Below are positions 25,672 through 34,123 of a DNA stretch of 47,632 nucleotides, piece by piece. The position numbers and the translations under genes are program-made. Position 1 is the first letter of the stretch; each line of letters begins with the position of its first letter. Origin of the DNA: Ardenticatenaceae bacterium (GTDB taxonomy: Bacteria > Chloroflexota > Anaerolineae > Promineifilales > Promineifilaceae); contig WYBM01000074.1 in assembly GCA_011525915.1 (NCBI GenBank), positions 1-47,632 of the forward strand, read 5' to 3'. Below the pieces are notes generated by a model. The model saw only the letters and a list, made by a program, of their open reading frames with translations, was not told the DNA's origin and did no database searches.

Positions 25672-26775
25672 ATGCCACGCAAACGCCCTCCGATCTCATT
25701 GTCACAACCCATCAAACCGCAGTCAGGCGACCTGGAAAAATTGTTTACCACCAAGCAGGACGTGGAACAGTCTGCCGGCATGCAGTTGATGGCTGTGCGC
25801 CTGGATGCCATTCACCCTGACCCGGTGCAGCCCCGGCGCACATTTCCCACAGACAGCCTTAAAGAGTTGAGTGAAAGCATACGGCAAGATGGTGTTATAC
25901 AACCTATTGAAGTCACCGAAATCCGGCCCAATCAATATGTGATTGTGCATGGTGAACGGCGCTGGCGGGCGGCTAAAATGGCCGGGTTGGAAACGATTCC
26001 GGCCATCGTAAGGCGGCGGGATTACGATGAAATCACCCGCTTTGTGCGCCAGTTGGTGGAAAACATTCAACGCGAGGATTTGAATGATGTGGATCGGGCG
26101 GCTGGCTTGCTGCGTTTGCGTGACTTGATGCAGGAGGAGCTGGATAAAGCCCACGAAGAAGAGGTGGCTGCGGAACAACCCTGGGGAAACAAGATGACCT
26201 GGGCTAAAGTGGGGCAGCGGCTGGGCTATTCACGCCAACGGATTCACCAACTTATTCAGTTATTAAACTTGCCTGATGAGATCAAGGATGATGTGCGCGA
26301 CGGCCGTATCAGTGAACGAGATACCCGCATGTATCAAGGACTTAAACCGTCACAGCAGCGCGCCCTGCACAAAGCGCGCATTGCTGGCGATATTTCTACC
26401 AGTGAGGCCAAAGACATTGCCCGGATTCTTAAAGAGAACCCGGATCTTACCGTGTATCAAACCATACGTGCTCTGCGTGAGCCGGCAGAAGTAGAAACCG
26501 TATGGGCAGCCCCCCCCTCTGATCTTCCGGCAGTACAACCGGCAGATGAACCACATAGTACCCATCCATTTGCTTTGGAAGGTTCCTTGCCTGACCGGGC
26601 CCCTGGCCCTGGCCGCAGAACCAACATGACACGTCTCAGTTATGTGCGCCAACATCTGGCACGTATTGAGCGTCAAGGGCTGGCAGCCCATGAGCGGCAT
26701 GAGGTGTTACGTCTATTACGTTTGATTGAACAAGATGTGTGTAGCCTCATAGAGGCCCTAGAGATCGACAGCTAG
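25672..26775 (+). CDS. parB: ParB/Spo0J-family partition protein
   Basis: A 367-aa ParB. The N-terminal CTPase domain has LDAIHPDPVQPRRTF (45-58), the CTP-binding GERRWRA (94-100) and ENIQREDLNDVDRA (129-142). A helix-turn-helix, WAKVGQRLGYSRQRIHQLIQLL, covers about 176-197 and should read parS. A glutamate-rich insert (152-168) and a Pro-rich linker (about 275-315) separate the dimerisation region at the end. Start taken at the ATG at 25672, directly after the parA stop, with GGGGG upstream; a longer frame starts at 25654. Both genes are translationally linked. Candidate binding sites are the palindromes at 24788 and 29515. Confidence 0.9.
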   Translation: MPRKRPPISLSQPIKPQSGDLEKLFTTKQDVEQSAGMQLMAVRLDAIHPDPVQPRRTFPTDSLKELSESIRQDGVIQPIEVTEIRPNQYVIVHGERRWRAAKMAGLETIPAIVRRRDYDEITRFVRQLVENIQREDLNDVDRAAGLLRLRDLMQEELDKAHEEEVAAEQPWGNKMTWAKVGQRLGYSRQRIHQLIQLLNLPDEIKDDVRDGRISERDTRMYQGLKPSQQRALHKARIAGDISTSEAKDIARILKENPDLTVYQTIRALREPAEVETVWAAPPSDLPAVQPADEPHSTHPFALEGSLPDRAPGPGRRTNMTRLSYVRQHLARIERQGLAAHERHEVLRLLRLIEQDVCSLIEALEIDS

Positions 26776-26782
26776 TAGGTGG

Positions 26783-27490
26783 TTATTTGGTGGTGTTGTC
26801 CTTCTTCTGAAAGCGATACCCTACACCACGTTCATTGTGGATATAAATGGGGTCAGCTGATTCCATCTCTAACTTCTTACGCAAGTGCCCAATAAAAATG
26901 CGGACGTAGTTAACATCGAACATATAAGGTTTTTCTTTCCACACTTTTTTGAACAATTCACGGTGGCTAACAACCCGAGGAGCGGCATGCACCAGCGTAG
27001 ACAACATCTCGAACTCCTTACGGGTTAGCTCCACTTGCCGGCCGTTAACCACCACCTGCCGGGTTTCAAGATCGATGGTTAAGGTACCATCATCATAGTC
27101 CACACCATTCTCTTCCGCGGACGACCATCGTAAGGCATTACGGATGCGGGCAATGAGGACATTGTTTTTGAATGGTTTGACGACGTAATCATTGGCACCC
27201 AAGTCTAATCCCTTTACAGTGTCCTCATCTGTAACATGGGCGGCAGTCAAGATAATAATGGGCACTTCTGAACTTTTGCGAATCATGCGGCAGACTTCCC
27301 ACCCGTTAACACCTGGCATGCTCAGATCAAGAATGATTAAATCAGGCTTATCTTTGTTAACCATGTACAGGCCAAGTTCCCCGCTGATGGCGGTGATTAC
27401 CTGATAACCATGTTCTGTAAGAAGCAGGGTTAGGACTTTTAACATGTCCGCACTGTCATCAATGACAAGTATTTTTTGCGGGCTTGACAT
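26783..27490 (-). CDS. OmpR/PhoB-family response regulator
   Basis: A 235-aa two-domain regulator. The receiver has Asp11-Asp12 (VIDDS), phosphoacceptor Asp55 (LIILDLSMPG), the switch Thr in IILTAAH and Lys in VVKPFK. The C-terminal winged-helix domain (about 130-230) has the family's 'LTRKEFEMLSTLV' and 'VNYVRIFIGHLRKKLE' with the recognition helix, and ends VGYRFQKKD. It should bind DNA as a dimer and control transcription. There is no adjacent histidine kinase, so it is an orphan here. GAGGAG ahead of the ATG supports the start. It converges on parB with seven bases between stops. Confidence 0.9.
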   Translation of the reverse strand: MSSPQKILVIDDSADMLKVLTLLLTEHGYQVITAISGELGLYMVNKDKPDLIILDLSMPGVNGWEVCRMIRKSSEVPIIILTAAHVTDEDTVKGLDLGANDYVVKPFKNNVLIARIRNALRWSSAEENGVDYDDGTLTIDLETRQVVVNGRQVELTRKEFEMLSTLVHAAPRVVSHRELFKKVWKEKPYMFDVNYVRIFIGHLRKKLEMESADPIYIHNERGVGYRFQKKDNTTK

Positions 27491-27678
27491 CCACTATCTC
27501 CTCAAATTAATAGGCTGGCCATTCTTCTTTGTTGTGAGAAGCTTGATGTTCTGGCTGTGGTTGTATTAATCAGTAACTTGTAATAGATTCTTTTGTACCC
27601 CGATACTATACGAGGCATTTGGCTCGTTGGCAAGATGTTACGGCCGTTTCGTCTCTATGGATTCATCCCCCAATACTC

Positions 27679-28290
27679 CTATGGGTAGGGTGAGGGGCCA
27701 GGTGTTGGGGTAGGCGTTGGTGTCCAGGTAGGTACTGGCGTCCTCGTTTGTGTGGGGGTGGCCGTGGGCGTAAACGTAGTGGTGGCGGTGGCCGTGGGGG
27801 TAGCGGTGGCCGTTGGGGTAGCGGTGGCCGTTGGTAATGGGGGTACGGAGGCCACGGGCACACCCTGGCCGTTGACGGCCGTGCTGTATTCGGCCCGTGC
27901 CGATGACCAACATTCCCCGCCATAAGGCGTGGGGCAAGTAATCTTCCACCAAAAGCCATCTGGGCTGCGGCCGATAATGGTGGCCGTCTCCCCAGCGCGT
28001 AAAGCTGTCACAATAGGATAGGCTGTGCTGGGGCCACGCCGTACGTTTAAATCTACTTTTGTGGTCATAACAGGTGCAGATTGAGCCGCTTCCGTCGGGT
28101 TTGTGACTGGCTCGTAGGTGGGGGTAACTGCCGGGTCGGGTACGGCCGTATAGGTCTCGAACACCGATAGGGTAGGGGGGGCCACACTGGGCACGACCGT
28201 GCCCATGTCACTTAGCCGGCAAGCTAACCCAGACATCGAAAGGATGACAATTAAAAGGATCCATAAACGGTAATGTGTAAACATAGTCAT
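27679..28290 (-). CDS. SH3b-domain lipoprotein with a Thr/Pro-rich tail
   Basis: A 203-aa exported protein. The start at 28290 is set by AAGGA seven bases upstream; a longer frame from 28341 lacks that support. A signal peptide ends in the lipobox LSMSGLAC with Cys24. A bacterial SH3 domain covers about 79-135, with 'VDLNVRRGPSTAYPIVTAL' and 'GFWWKITCP'; such domains bind cell-wall or surface polymers. Residues 153-200 are almost only Thr, Pro and Ala, built on TATATP units, and resemble a surface-exposed stalk, but it lies at the C-terminus. The repeat is also visible in DNA at 27785-27838. Confidence 0.8.
   Translation of the reverse strand: MTMFTHYRLWILLIVILSMSGLACRLSDMGTVVPSVAPPTLSVFETYTAVPDPAVTPTYEPVTNPTEAAQSAPVMTTKVDLNVRRGPSTAYPIVTALRAGETATIIGRSPDGFWWKITCPTPYGGECWSSARAEYSTAVNGQGVPVASVPPLPTATATPTATATPTATATTTFTPTATPTQTRTPVPTWTPTPTPTPGPSPYP
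27785..27838 (-). repeat. 18-bp tandem repeat encoding TATATP units
   Basis: Three consecutive 18-bp units based on GCGGTGGCCGTGGGGGTA (27785-27802, 27803-27820, 27821-27838) differ at a few bases. They encode the Thr/Ala/Pro tail of the SH3 lipoprotein and could vary in number by slippage without changing the frame. Confidence 0.7.
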
Positions 28291-28382
28291 AAGTCTTCCT
28301 TGGTGCATGGCATTATTGATGAGGTAATTGGCAACAATCATTCAAAAATAAAATCGCTTCAGGTGCTGCTGATTCCTCAAGG

Positions 28383-28431
28383 AAACCACACAAAACGAGT
28401 ATGCTGGATTTGTGAAAACTTTGTGTGGTTT
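28383..28431. repeat. 12-bp perfect inverted repeat between divergent genes
   Basis: AAACCACACAAA (28383-28394) and TTTGTGTGGTTT (28420-28431) are perfect arms 25 bases apart, in the 276-bp gap between the SH3 lipoprotein gene and the aldo/keto reductase gene. It could be a two-site operator or a hairpin in the leader of either gene. Confidence 0.45.
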
Positions 28432-28566
28432 ACCGAATACCCTTGCAGTATGGAAAAAATCCTAAAACGGATCAACTACGGGGTTGGTATGATTCACCCA
28501 CGACCTGCCCATTGCGTATTTGTAGGCAAGCCTTAGAATAAGCGTAGACCAAAGTTAGGAGCATCA

Positions 28567-30087
28567 ATGGCAATTCCACACAAGGCCACAGAGGAAGGCA
28601 CAAAACGGTATGCCGACCGGTTTCCCCGGCTGACTTACGTCCCCTTTGGGGCCACAGGCTGGCAGGTAAGCCAGGCCGGGTTTGGCGGCTACCGCATTGA
28701 ACGCGGCCAGGGGCCGCAGGAGCAGGCACTGCGGTTTGCCCTGCAAACCGGCATCAACCTCATTGATACCAGCAGCAACTATACTGATGGTGGATCAGAG
28801 CGGCTGGTTGGCCGCCTGGTGACAGAATTAATTGACAGTGGTGACTTGCAGCGTGATGAAGTGATCATCGTCTCCAAAGTGGGGTATGTGCAGGGGTTTA
28901 ACTACACCCTGGCCGAGCAGCGTAAACGGGAGGGACGGCCGTTTCCCAACCTCATTAAATATGCCGAAGGATTGGACCATTGCATTCACCCAGAGTTCCT
29001 GGCGGATCAGCTTACCCGCAGCCTGGAGCGGCTGAACCTGGAAACCCTGGATGGTTACCTGCTGCACAATCCAGAGTACTACCTGATGTGGGCCAAACAG
29101 GCGCACCTTCCTCGTGAAGATGCCCACCAGGAATATTATCGGCGGATACGGCAGGCATTTGAGTATCTGGAGCAAGAAGTGACCAACGGCCGTATTCAGC
29201 ACTATGGTGTCAGTTCTAATACATTCCCCGAACCAGCCAACCACTTCACCTTTACCTCGTTGGCCCATCTTTGGCAGATTGCGACTGATATTAACCCTCA
29301 TCATCACTTTCGTCTGATCCAGCTGCCGATCAACCTGTTTGAGACAGGGGCGGCCGTTGAGCCGAACCAGCCCAACAAACAGACAACCCTGCAATTTGCC
29401 CAGAACCATCATCTGGCGGTCTTGGTAAACCGGCCCCTGAACGCCTTCCGTCACAATGCCTTGACCCGCCTGGTCCATGTGCCTATGCCCAACTACCCAG
29501 CACCGCCGGAAGATGTGTCAACCGGGGTTGACACTTTGCTCAAATTAGAGGAGCAGTTTCGAGATCAGACCGTGCAAATTTTGCCGGTTGATGCCGAAAG
29601 CATGGCTATATTACGTGAGTACCTGGCGCTGGGCGCTATGCTGGACAGCCGTTGGGGCGGCTTTGGCACCTATCAGAACTGGCTGGACTTGCGTTCACAA
29701 TTTTTGCTGCCCCGCTTGCAAGCGGCCGTAGAGTTCCTCTCAAACCTGGAAAATTTGCCCGCAGACGTGTTTAAGTGGCTGGAAGAGTACGTGGAGTGGG
29801 CCAACATCACGCTGGCCGCGACAACGGCATATTATCAGGAACAGGCAGCCCGGCGTACTGAGCACATCTGGCAGGCGGCCCAGGCCGCCGATCCTGACTG
29901 GGCTGCCAAAACACTCAGCCAGACGGCCGTGCGCGCTTTACGCTCTACAGCGGGTGTCACCAGCGTGTTAGTGGGCATGCGTCGTCAGGAGTATGTGCAA
30001 GACGTCTTGAGTGATCTGCACCATCCAGTATCTATTGTCAGTCGCACAGAGGGTTGGCAAAGGATGCAGGCATGGGCCAATGCCTGA
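28567..30087 (+). CDS. Aldo/keto reductase family protein
   Basis: A 506-aa protein whose first 330 residues form an aldo/keto reductase barrel. The catalytic tetrad can be placed as Asp67 (INLIDTSSNY), Tyr72, Lys104 (IVSKVGY) and His168 (YLLHNPEY); HYGVSSN follows at about 214. Family members reduce carbonyls with NADPH. At 506 aa it is about 180 residues longer than usual; the extra C-terminal part (about 330-506) is helical and unassigned, and ends in the AKR-like block 'ALRSTAGVTSVLVGMRRQEYVQDVL', so there may be an insertion rather than an added domain. AGGAG six bases upstream supports the start. The coding sequence carries the second parS-like palindrome at 29515. Confidence 0.8.
   Translation: MAIPHKATEEGTKRYADRFPRLTYVPFGATGWQVSQAGFGGYRIERGQGPQEQALRFALQTGINLIDTSSNYTDGGSERLVGRLVTELIDSGDLQRDEVIIVSKVGYVQGFNYTLAEQRKREGRPFPNLIKYAEGLDHCIHPEFLADQLTRSLERLNLETLDGYLLHNPEYYLMWAKQAHLPREDAHQEYYRRIRQAFEYLEQEVTNGRIQHYGVSSNTFPEPANHFTFTSLAHLWQIATDINPHHHFRLIQLPINLFETGAAVEPNQPNKQTTLQFAQNHHLAVLVNRPLNAFRHNALTRLVHVPMPNYPAPPEDVSTGVDTLLKLEEQFRDQTVQILPVDAESMAILREYLALGAMLDSRWGGFGTYQNWLDLRSQFLLPRLQAAVEFLSNLENLPADVFKWLEEYVEWANITLAATTAYYQEQAARRTEHIWQAAQAADPDWAAKTLSQTAVRALRSTAGVTSVLVGMRRQEYVQDVLSDLHHPVSIVSRTEGWQRMQAWANA
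29515..29534. promoter_or_regulatory. parS: Second copy of the parA-upstream palindrome, candidate parS
   Basis: GTGTCAACCGGGGTTGACAC differs from the palindrome at 24788 by a single central base and lies inside the aldo/keto reductase gene. Partition sites commonly sit within coding sequence near parAB, whereas promoter operators rarely do, which favours the parS reading. Confidence 0.45.
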
Positions 30088-30088
30088 A

Positions 30089-30448
30089 TCAGAATGACAG
30101 CACTTCCCGGTACAGATGCCAGGAGCCTTCTTTTTGCCGCTGCCCTTTAGGGGCACGATCATAGTAAATATCAAAAAGACGGCCGTCCTGCACCCGCACC
30201 CGAAAGTAAAACCGCCCCACCCCCCAGGACCCTCGTTTTTCCGCTTTTAACAGATTGGCCGGCCGCATGTTCAACTGCATCCGTCCCCGACGGCCGTAAT
30301 CCCGCCACTCCTGCACCGTTTCCGTGATGACAAATGTTTCCTCCCGCCACACAAAACGGTCAGGGCACGGCGGCGTTTTGCTAAATAATGGCGGCTGATT
30401 AAATTCGGCCACAATCGGCTCACCGATAAAACGGGTTTGTTCTTCCAT
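30089..30448 (-). CDS. DUF6504-family protein
   Basis: A 119-aa soluble protein of unknown function. The sequence 'RFIGEPIVAEF ... CPDRFVWREETFVITETVQEW' and the following 'RFYFRVRVQDGRLFDIYYD' match my recollection of DUF6504 proteins. It is basic and rich in aromatic residues. It starts two bases after the stop of the beta-propeller lipoprotein gene and so is co-transcribed with it. Its stop is one base from the stop of the convergent aldo/keto reductase gene, leaving no room for a terminator. Confidence 0.6.
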   Translation of the reverse strand: MEEQTRFIGEPIVAEFNQPPLFSKTPPCPDRFVWREETFVITETVQEWRDYGRRGRMQLNMRPANLLKAEKRGSWGVGRFYFRVRVQDGRLFDIYYDRAPKGQRQKEGSWHLYREVLSF

Positions 30449-30450
30449 CG

Positions 30451-31503
30451 TCAGCGTGTCCAGGCCAGGGAATCAGTAAAAGTGCCCGCCAACAGCTTTT
30501 CCAGGTTGGCCCCTTCTGGCGACATGACGTAGAGGCCATCCTGGCTGGCAAAGGCCATATAGTCAGCATGATCAGGGGCAAAACGGCCGTAAAGCCCTAC
30601 CCCATTAACTGTTGTTAACTGGGTTACCTCCCCGCCGGCCGCCGACACCCGGTACCAGTCAGAGGGCAAGTTATGGGCAGACGCCGTCTGTACACCAGAA
30701 ACAACGTCCCACCAGGACCGGGACGTTGTTTGTGACACTGCCCCACTGAAATAAACCATATCATTGGCTGGTGTAAACATGGGGGCATCTACGGCCGTAA
30801 ACAAGTCAGGTGCCAACAGTTCTCTGGCATTGGCCCCATCCGGATCAGCTAAGACAAGAGTGGTGGTGAGTACTTTGGGCTCTACATGCACATAGGCCAG
30901 CATGGTGCCATCTGGGGATGGGCGCGGCCAGATAGCATTGTCAGCGACCAGGTCGATCTGGCCGGTAGCCAGGTGTAATCGTTCCAGGGTAGTCACAAAC
31001 GTGTAAGTCTCTTGATCCAGTGGTTTAACATGAGAAAAGTAAATACTCTGCCCATCAGCCGACCACACCGGGTTAAAAAAGAGTTCTTCTTCAGCCTGGG
31101 GTGCCAACAGCAACATGAGGGTGGCCTCCTTGGTTGTCATGAGGTACAGACCCGTAAAGCCAAAATTGACTTCGCCTTCAGGGGGAGGTGGCGCATAAGC
31201 CAGCACCAGTTGGTCACCATGAGCCCCATTTGGCAGCAGGTCAAAGGAGGCCAGCCAGCCGTTGTCGGGTGTCTGAAAAAGGGTTTGTTTGGTCCCCGTG
31301 TTCATGTCTATTTGCACCAGGGTTTGCTGCCACTGATCCAGTTCAATGGCATACAGGGTGCCTGAGGGGTGAGTGGGCGTGTTGGCAGCGGTGGGCAGGG
31401 GCACGGCCGTGTGCGTAGTGGTAGATGGGGTTGATGTGGGCATGGCCGAAGCACAAGCAGCCAGCCACACAATGAGTAAAACCAGGGCAGTGGTTTGTTT
31501 CAT
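30451..31503 (-). CDS. Lipoprotein with TolB-like (PD40) beta-propeller repeats
   Basis: A 350-aa exported protein. The signal peptide ends in the lipobox WLAAC with Cys17, followed by a Thr/Pro-rich linker to about residue 47. The rest is made of beta-propeller blades of the PD40 type, seen in 'NPVWSADGQSIYFSH', 'WPRPSPDGTMLAYVH' and 'APMFTPANDMVYFSG'. Such proteins act as scaffolds or bind ligands at the cell surface; no enzyme motif is present. TACAAT ends six bases before the ATG on the minus strand, and no Shine-Dalgarno is seen, so the message may be leaderless. Confidence 0.7.
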   Translation of the reverse strand: MKQTTALVLLIVWLAACASAMPTSTPSTTTHTAVPLPTAANTPTHPSGTLYAIELDQWQQTLVQIDMNTGTKQTLFQTPDNGWLASFDLLPNGAHGDQLVLAYAPPPPEGEVNFGFTGLYLMTTKEATLMLLLAPQAEEELFFNPVWSADGQSIYFSHVKPLDQETYTFVTTLERLHLATGQIDLVADNAIWPRPSPDGTMLAYVHVEPKVLTTTLVLADPDGANARELLAPDLFTAVDAPMFTPANDMVYFSGAVSQTTSRSWWDVVSGVQTASAHNLPSDWYRVSAAGGEVTQLTTVNGVGLYGRFAPDHADYMAFASQDGLYVMSPEGANLEKLLAGTFTDSLAWTR

Positions 31504-31572
31504 GCCCAGATTGTACCCCGTGCCAGGGCATCAACCACTTAACCCATAGGCACGCCTCGCCCTCATGGTCAT

Positions 31573-32793
31573 TTATTCTTCCCACAAAGGGAGTTGGTAA
31601 GACGGCCGTTGGCCATCTAACAATACAAACGGCTTCATCCGTTTGGTAGCGATGCCAAGCTGCTGCAAATCCTTCTCGTCACGCAGTTTCCCCCGGCGGC
31701 GTGCGGTGACAATGGTTTGGGCACTTTTGGGGCCAATGCCTGGTACACGCAGCAATTCTTCTGGGGCTGCCCGGTTCACCTCTACCGGATTTTCTTGCAA
31801 GTTAGTTCGTGCCCAGGCCAGCTTGGGGTCCACCTCTAAGGGCAGGTTCCCTTTCTGATTAAACGCCAGCTCTTCCAGGTCAAACCCATAGTCGCGGAAG
31901 AGAAAGGCGGTTTGGTACAACCGATGCTGCCGCAGTGGATTTTCGGCCGGGTGGTTTTCCATGGGAGTATCCACAACGGGGCTAAACGCCGAAAAGTAAA
32001 CCCGGCGCAGCTGCAACTGCTTGTGCAGGAATTCCGTGGTTGTCAGCAGTTCCAGGTCACTTTCAGCGGCACCCCCAACCACAAACTGGGTCACGGTGCT
32101 GGGCCAACGGCCGTGCCAGCCCAACTGGCCCGGCTCTGTACGACGAATCTCATCCACCCAGCGCAGCGGCTGCAGCAGTTCACGCATAAATTCTTTCTTG
32201 GGTGCCAGCGTTTGCAGCCGCTGATCGTTAGGCGCTTCCAGGTTCACCGAAAGCCGGTCTGCCAGGGTCATGGCCTGCCGCACCTGTTCCCTTTCGGCAC
32301 CAGGCATGATCTTCAAGTGCAAAAAGCCACGAAACCCATGCTTCTGCCGCAGGATGACGGCCGTGTCCAGCAATTTATCTTGTGTTGTCACGCCCCCTTT
32401 AATAATGCCTGAACTGAGAAAGAGACCATTCACCACACCGGCCCGATGCATGTCCATAAACGTTTGGGCCATCTCCTCTGGCTGGAATGTGTGCCGCCGG
32501 TAGTTGCGGCCAGCACGGAAGGGGCAATAGTAACAGTTGCGCTCACAGGCAGAAGTCAGCAGCGTCTTAAGCAGCCGTATGGGTTGGCCACCAGGCCGCA
32601 CTGCTTCTTGAATGCCCAAGGCTTCTTTTTTGGTGGAGAGTCTGTGTGGGGTAAGGGGTTCACCACAGGGGGCAATCTGAGGGGAAACAGCGGCCGGTGG
32701 TGCGGCTGTCAACCCTGGCCGATGTGGAACTTCTTCGGCTGGTTCCAAACCCATGTGAATGGCAATATCTTGTAACTTGACAAAGGCATCCAT
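31573..32793 (-). CDS. Radical SAM protein with C-terminal helix-hairpin-helix (putative DNA modification/repair)
   Basis: A 406-aa radical SAM enzyme. The [4Fe-4S]-binding cysteines are Cys83-X3-Cys87-X2-Cys90 (CERNCYYC). The barrel follows with 'VNGLFLSSGI' and 'SVNLEAPNDQRL'. Residues 343 to about 390 form a helix-hairpin-helix ('EELLRVPGIGPKSAQTIV'), a nucleic-acid-binding module. This architecture is that of the 'putative DNA modification/repair radical SAM protein' family, usually encoded beside a uracil-DNA-glycosylase-like partner; no such partner is visible here. The start at 32793 is chosen over 32829 because a strong promoter lies within the longer frame (-10 at 32801-32806). Confidence 0.85.
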   Translation of the reverse strand: MDAFVKLQDIAIHMGLEPAEEVPHRPGLTAAPPAAVSPQIAPCGEPLTPHRLSTKKEALGIQEAVRPGGQPIRLLKTLLTSACERNCYYCPFRAGRNYRRHTFQPEEMAQTFMDMHRAGVVNGLFLSSGIIKGGVTTQDKLLDTAVILRQKHGFRGFLHLKIMPGAEREQVRQAMTLADRLSVNLEAPNDQRLQTLAPKKEFMRELLQPLRWVDEIRRTEPGQLGWHGRWPSTVTQFVVGGAAESDLELLTTTEFLHKQLQLRRVYFSAFSPVVDTPMENHPAENPLRQHRLYQTAFLFRDYGFDLEELAFNQKGNLPLEVDPKLAWARTNLQENPVEVNRAAPEELLRVPGIGPKSAQTIVTARRRGKLRDEKDLQQLGIATKRMKPFVLLDGQRPSYQLPLWEE

Positions 32794-32800
32794 ACCTGGG

Positions 32801-32829
32801 ATTATAGAACATTTGTTTCTTAATAGCAA
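32801..32829 (-). promoter_or_regulatory. Leaderless promoter of the radical SAM gene
   Basis: On the minus strand TTGCTA (32824-32829) and a perfect TATAAT (32801-32806) are 17 bases apart. The -10 ends seven bases before the ATG, so transcription should begin at or next to the start codon. No Shine-Dalgarno is present. Confidence 0.6.
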
Positions 32830-32871
32830 TCACTAAAGCGGCAGCGGAGCGGCAACGCTGCCGCCGTCTGT

Positions 32872-33339
32872 TTAGGGATTAGGAACGGTATGAGGGTGGT
32901 AGTGAGTTTCAATCTCCGCCACCTGTGCCAGACAGGCATCATCTACTTCATTCGGTTGGTAAACCGTGTTAAACCAGGCATCCAATATCTCTTTGGCCAT
33001 CACTTCTGGCGTGCGGCGCAGGGAAAGGCACAAAACGTTGGCCTTGTTCCACAAGCGGGCACCACGGGCTGTTTCGGCATCATCACACAAAGCCGCCCGG
33101 ATGCCGGGCACTTTGTTGGCCGCCAGGCTGACGCCTGTACCTGTCCAACAAAAAAGGATGCCTTCGTCGGCTTGCCCGTTGGTAACCGATGTGGCCACCT
33201 GATGGGCTACTTCTGGCCAGTAGGTGACCGTTCCGGTGAGAGGGCCAAACAGGGTTACTTCGTGGCCGCGTCTCTCTATTTCCGCCACCACGGCATCGGT
33301 CAAATGTGTGCGTTCGTCAGAACCAATTGCAATTTTCAT
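32872..33339 (-). CDS. RpiB/LacA/LacB-family protein with altered active site
   Basis: A 155-aa protein of the ribose-5-phosphate isomerase B fold. The signature loop is present as ILFCWTGTGVSLAANKVPGIRAA with the base Cys64. Compared with E. coli RpiB from memory, two histidines are missing: the one after Asp8 is Glu9 (GSDERTH), and that of the HND motif is Trp97 (ARLWNKANVL). A Trp also follows the active Cys where Gly is usual. Ring opening and phosphate binding should therefore differ, so it may use another sugar phosphate or have another role. AAAGG lies seven bases before the ATG. A perfect 11-bp-armed palindrome lies eight bases upstream. Confidence 0.75.
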   Translation of the reverse strand: MKIAIGSDERTHLTDAVVAEIERRGHEVTLFGPLTGTVTYWPEVAHQVATSVTNGQADEGILFCWTGTGVSLAANKVPGIRAALCDDAETARGARLWNKANVLCLSLRRTPEVMAKEILDAWFNTVYQPNEVDDACLAQVAEIETHYHPHTVPNP

Positions 33340-33347
33340 GCCACACC

Positions 33348-33372
33348 TTTTTTATGAGCTACTCATAAAAAA
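33348..33372. promoter_or_regulatory. 25-bp palindrome at the RpiB-like gene start
   Basis: TTTTTTATGAG and CTCATAAAAAA are perfect 11-bp arms around CTA. The core TTATGAGCTACTCATAA recurs with one change, on the other strand, at 42902-42918. It may be an operator. The A and T tracts would also allow terminator function. Confidence 0.45.
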
Positions 33373-33435
33373 TACTTCTGGGGTTTATGAGGGCATTGTG
33401 GTAACTTACCATACGCTTACCCCTATTATACCCTA

Positions 33436-34074
33436 TCACCCAGAGATGCAGAAAAACCATTTTGTCTGTTTGGGGGTGACATGCCGCCAGGGGCCAAAGG
33501 GCTCATCACCCTGTGGTGGACGGCCGTCTGAACGATACAAATACCCGGCAACCTGGCCCAGACCACGCTGTTCGGTCATAAAGAAGATCGTCAAGGTTGT
33601 ATCCTTCTGGTAAACCCAAATACGGCCGTTGTCTGCAGATAAAGCCTGGTAACGGGTGGGTAGGGTGATGGCCCCGCTGCCGTCAGGCTGCCATTCGCTG
33701 CTTTCTATCCTGGTCACAACCGCCTGATAATCGGGCCAATGATATTGAAACCGGGCCTCTTCCCAAATGAGACCAAAGGGCACCAGCTGTAAAATGACCA
33801 GGGTGCCAATGTTAATCACCAAAGGCACGGCCGTGACCTTTAGCCCTTGCTCTGCCCGAAAAAAAACATAAAACAGTGAGGCCAGAATCAGGGCCAGCAA
33901 GATGAACTGCAGCATGTCTACCAGGGGAGCTGTCTTTGATGGTCCCAAAGGGCTGCTCATGCTGTACCCTACGGCCGTGATGACCACAATCAGCACGCCA
34001 AACCAGACTGAGATCACGCCCAAGGTGGGAAACCCCTGGTCAACGGCATCTTCGGCATAAGTTGGGTACGTCAT
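33436..34074 (-). CDS. Membrane protein of unknown function
   Basis: A 212-aa protein I do not recognise. Three hydrophobic helices lie at about 18-40, 52-70 and 80-102. They are followed by a soluble domain of about 110 residues rich in Trp, Tyr and charged residues (from 'FQYHWPDYQAVVTRIE'), ending CISG. No catalytic motif is seen. AGGAGG four bases upstream supports the start. It is the last of four minus-strand genes for small membrane proteins (VanZ-like, a small protein, DUF1361, this one), spaced or overlapping as an operon. Confidence 0.6.
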   Translation of the reverse strand: MTYPTYAEDAVDQGFPTLGVISVWFGVLIVVITAVGYSMSSPLGPSKTAPLVDMLQFILLALILASLFYVFFRAEQGLKVTAVPLVINIGTLVILQLVPFGLIWEEARFQYHWPDYQAVVTRIESSEWQPDGSGAITLPTRYQALSADNGRIWVYQKDTTLTIFFMTEQRGLGQVAGYLYRSDGRPPQGDEPFGPWRHVTPKQTKWFFCISG

Positions 34075-34123
34075 ACGGCCTCCTGAAGCGCCTGGCGATC
34101 AGCGATTGAGGACCTGGACATGG

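Noticed and set aside
28273..28536. 87-aa frame upstream of the aldo/keto reductase
   Set aside because: It overlaps the start of the divergent lipoprotein gene and the 12-bp inverted repeat, with no ribosome-binding site or known family.
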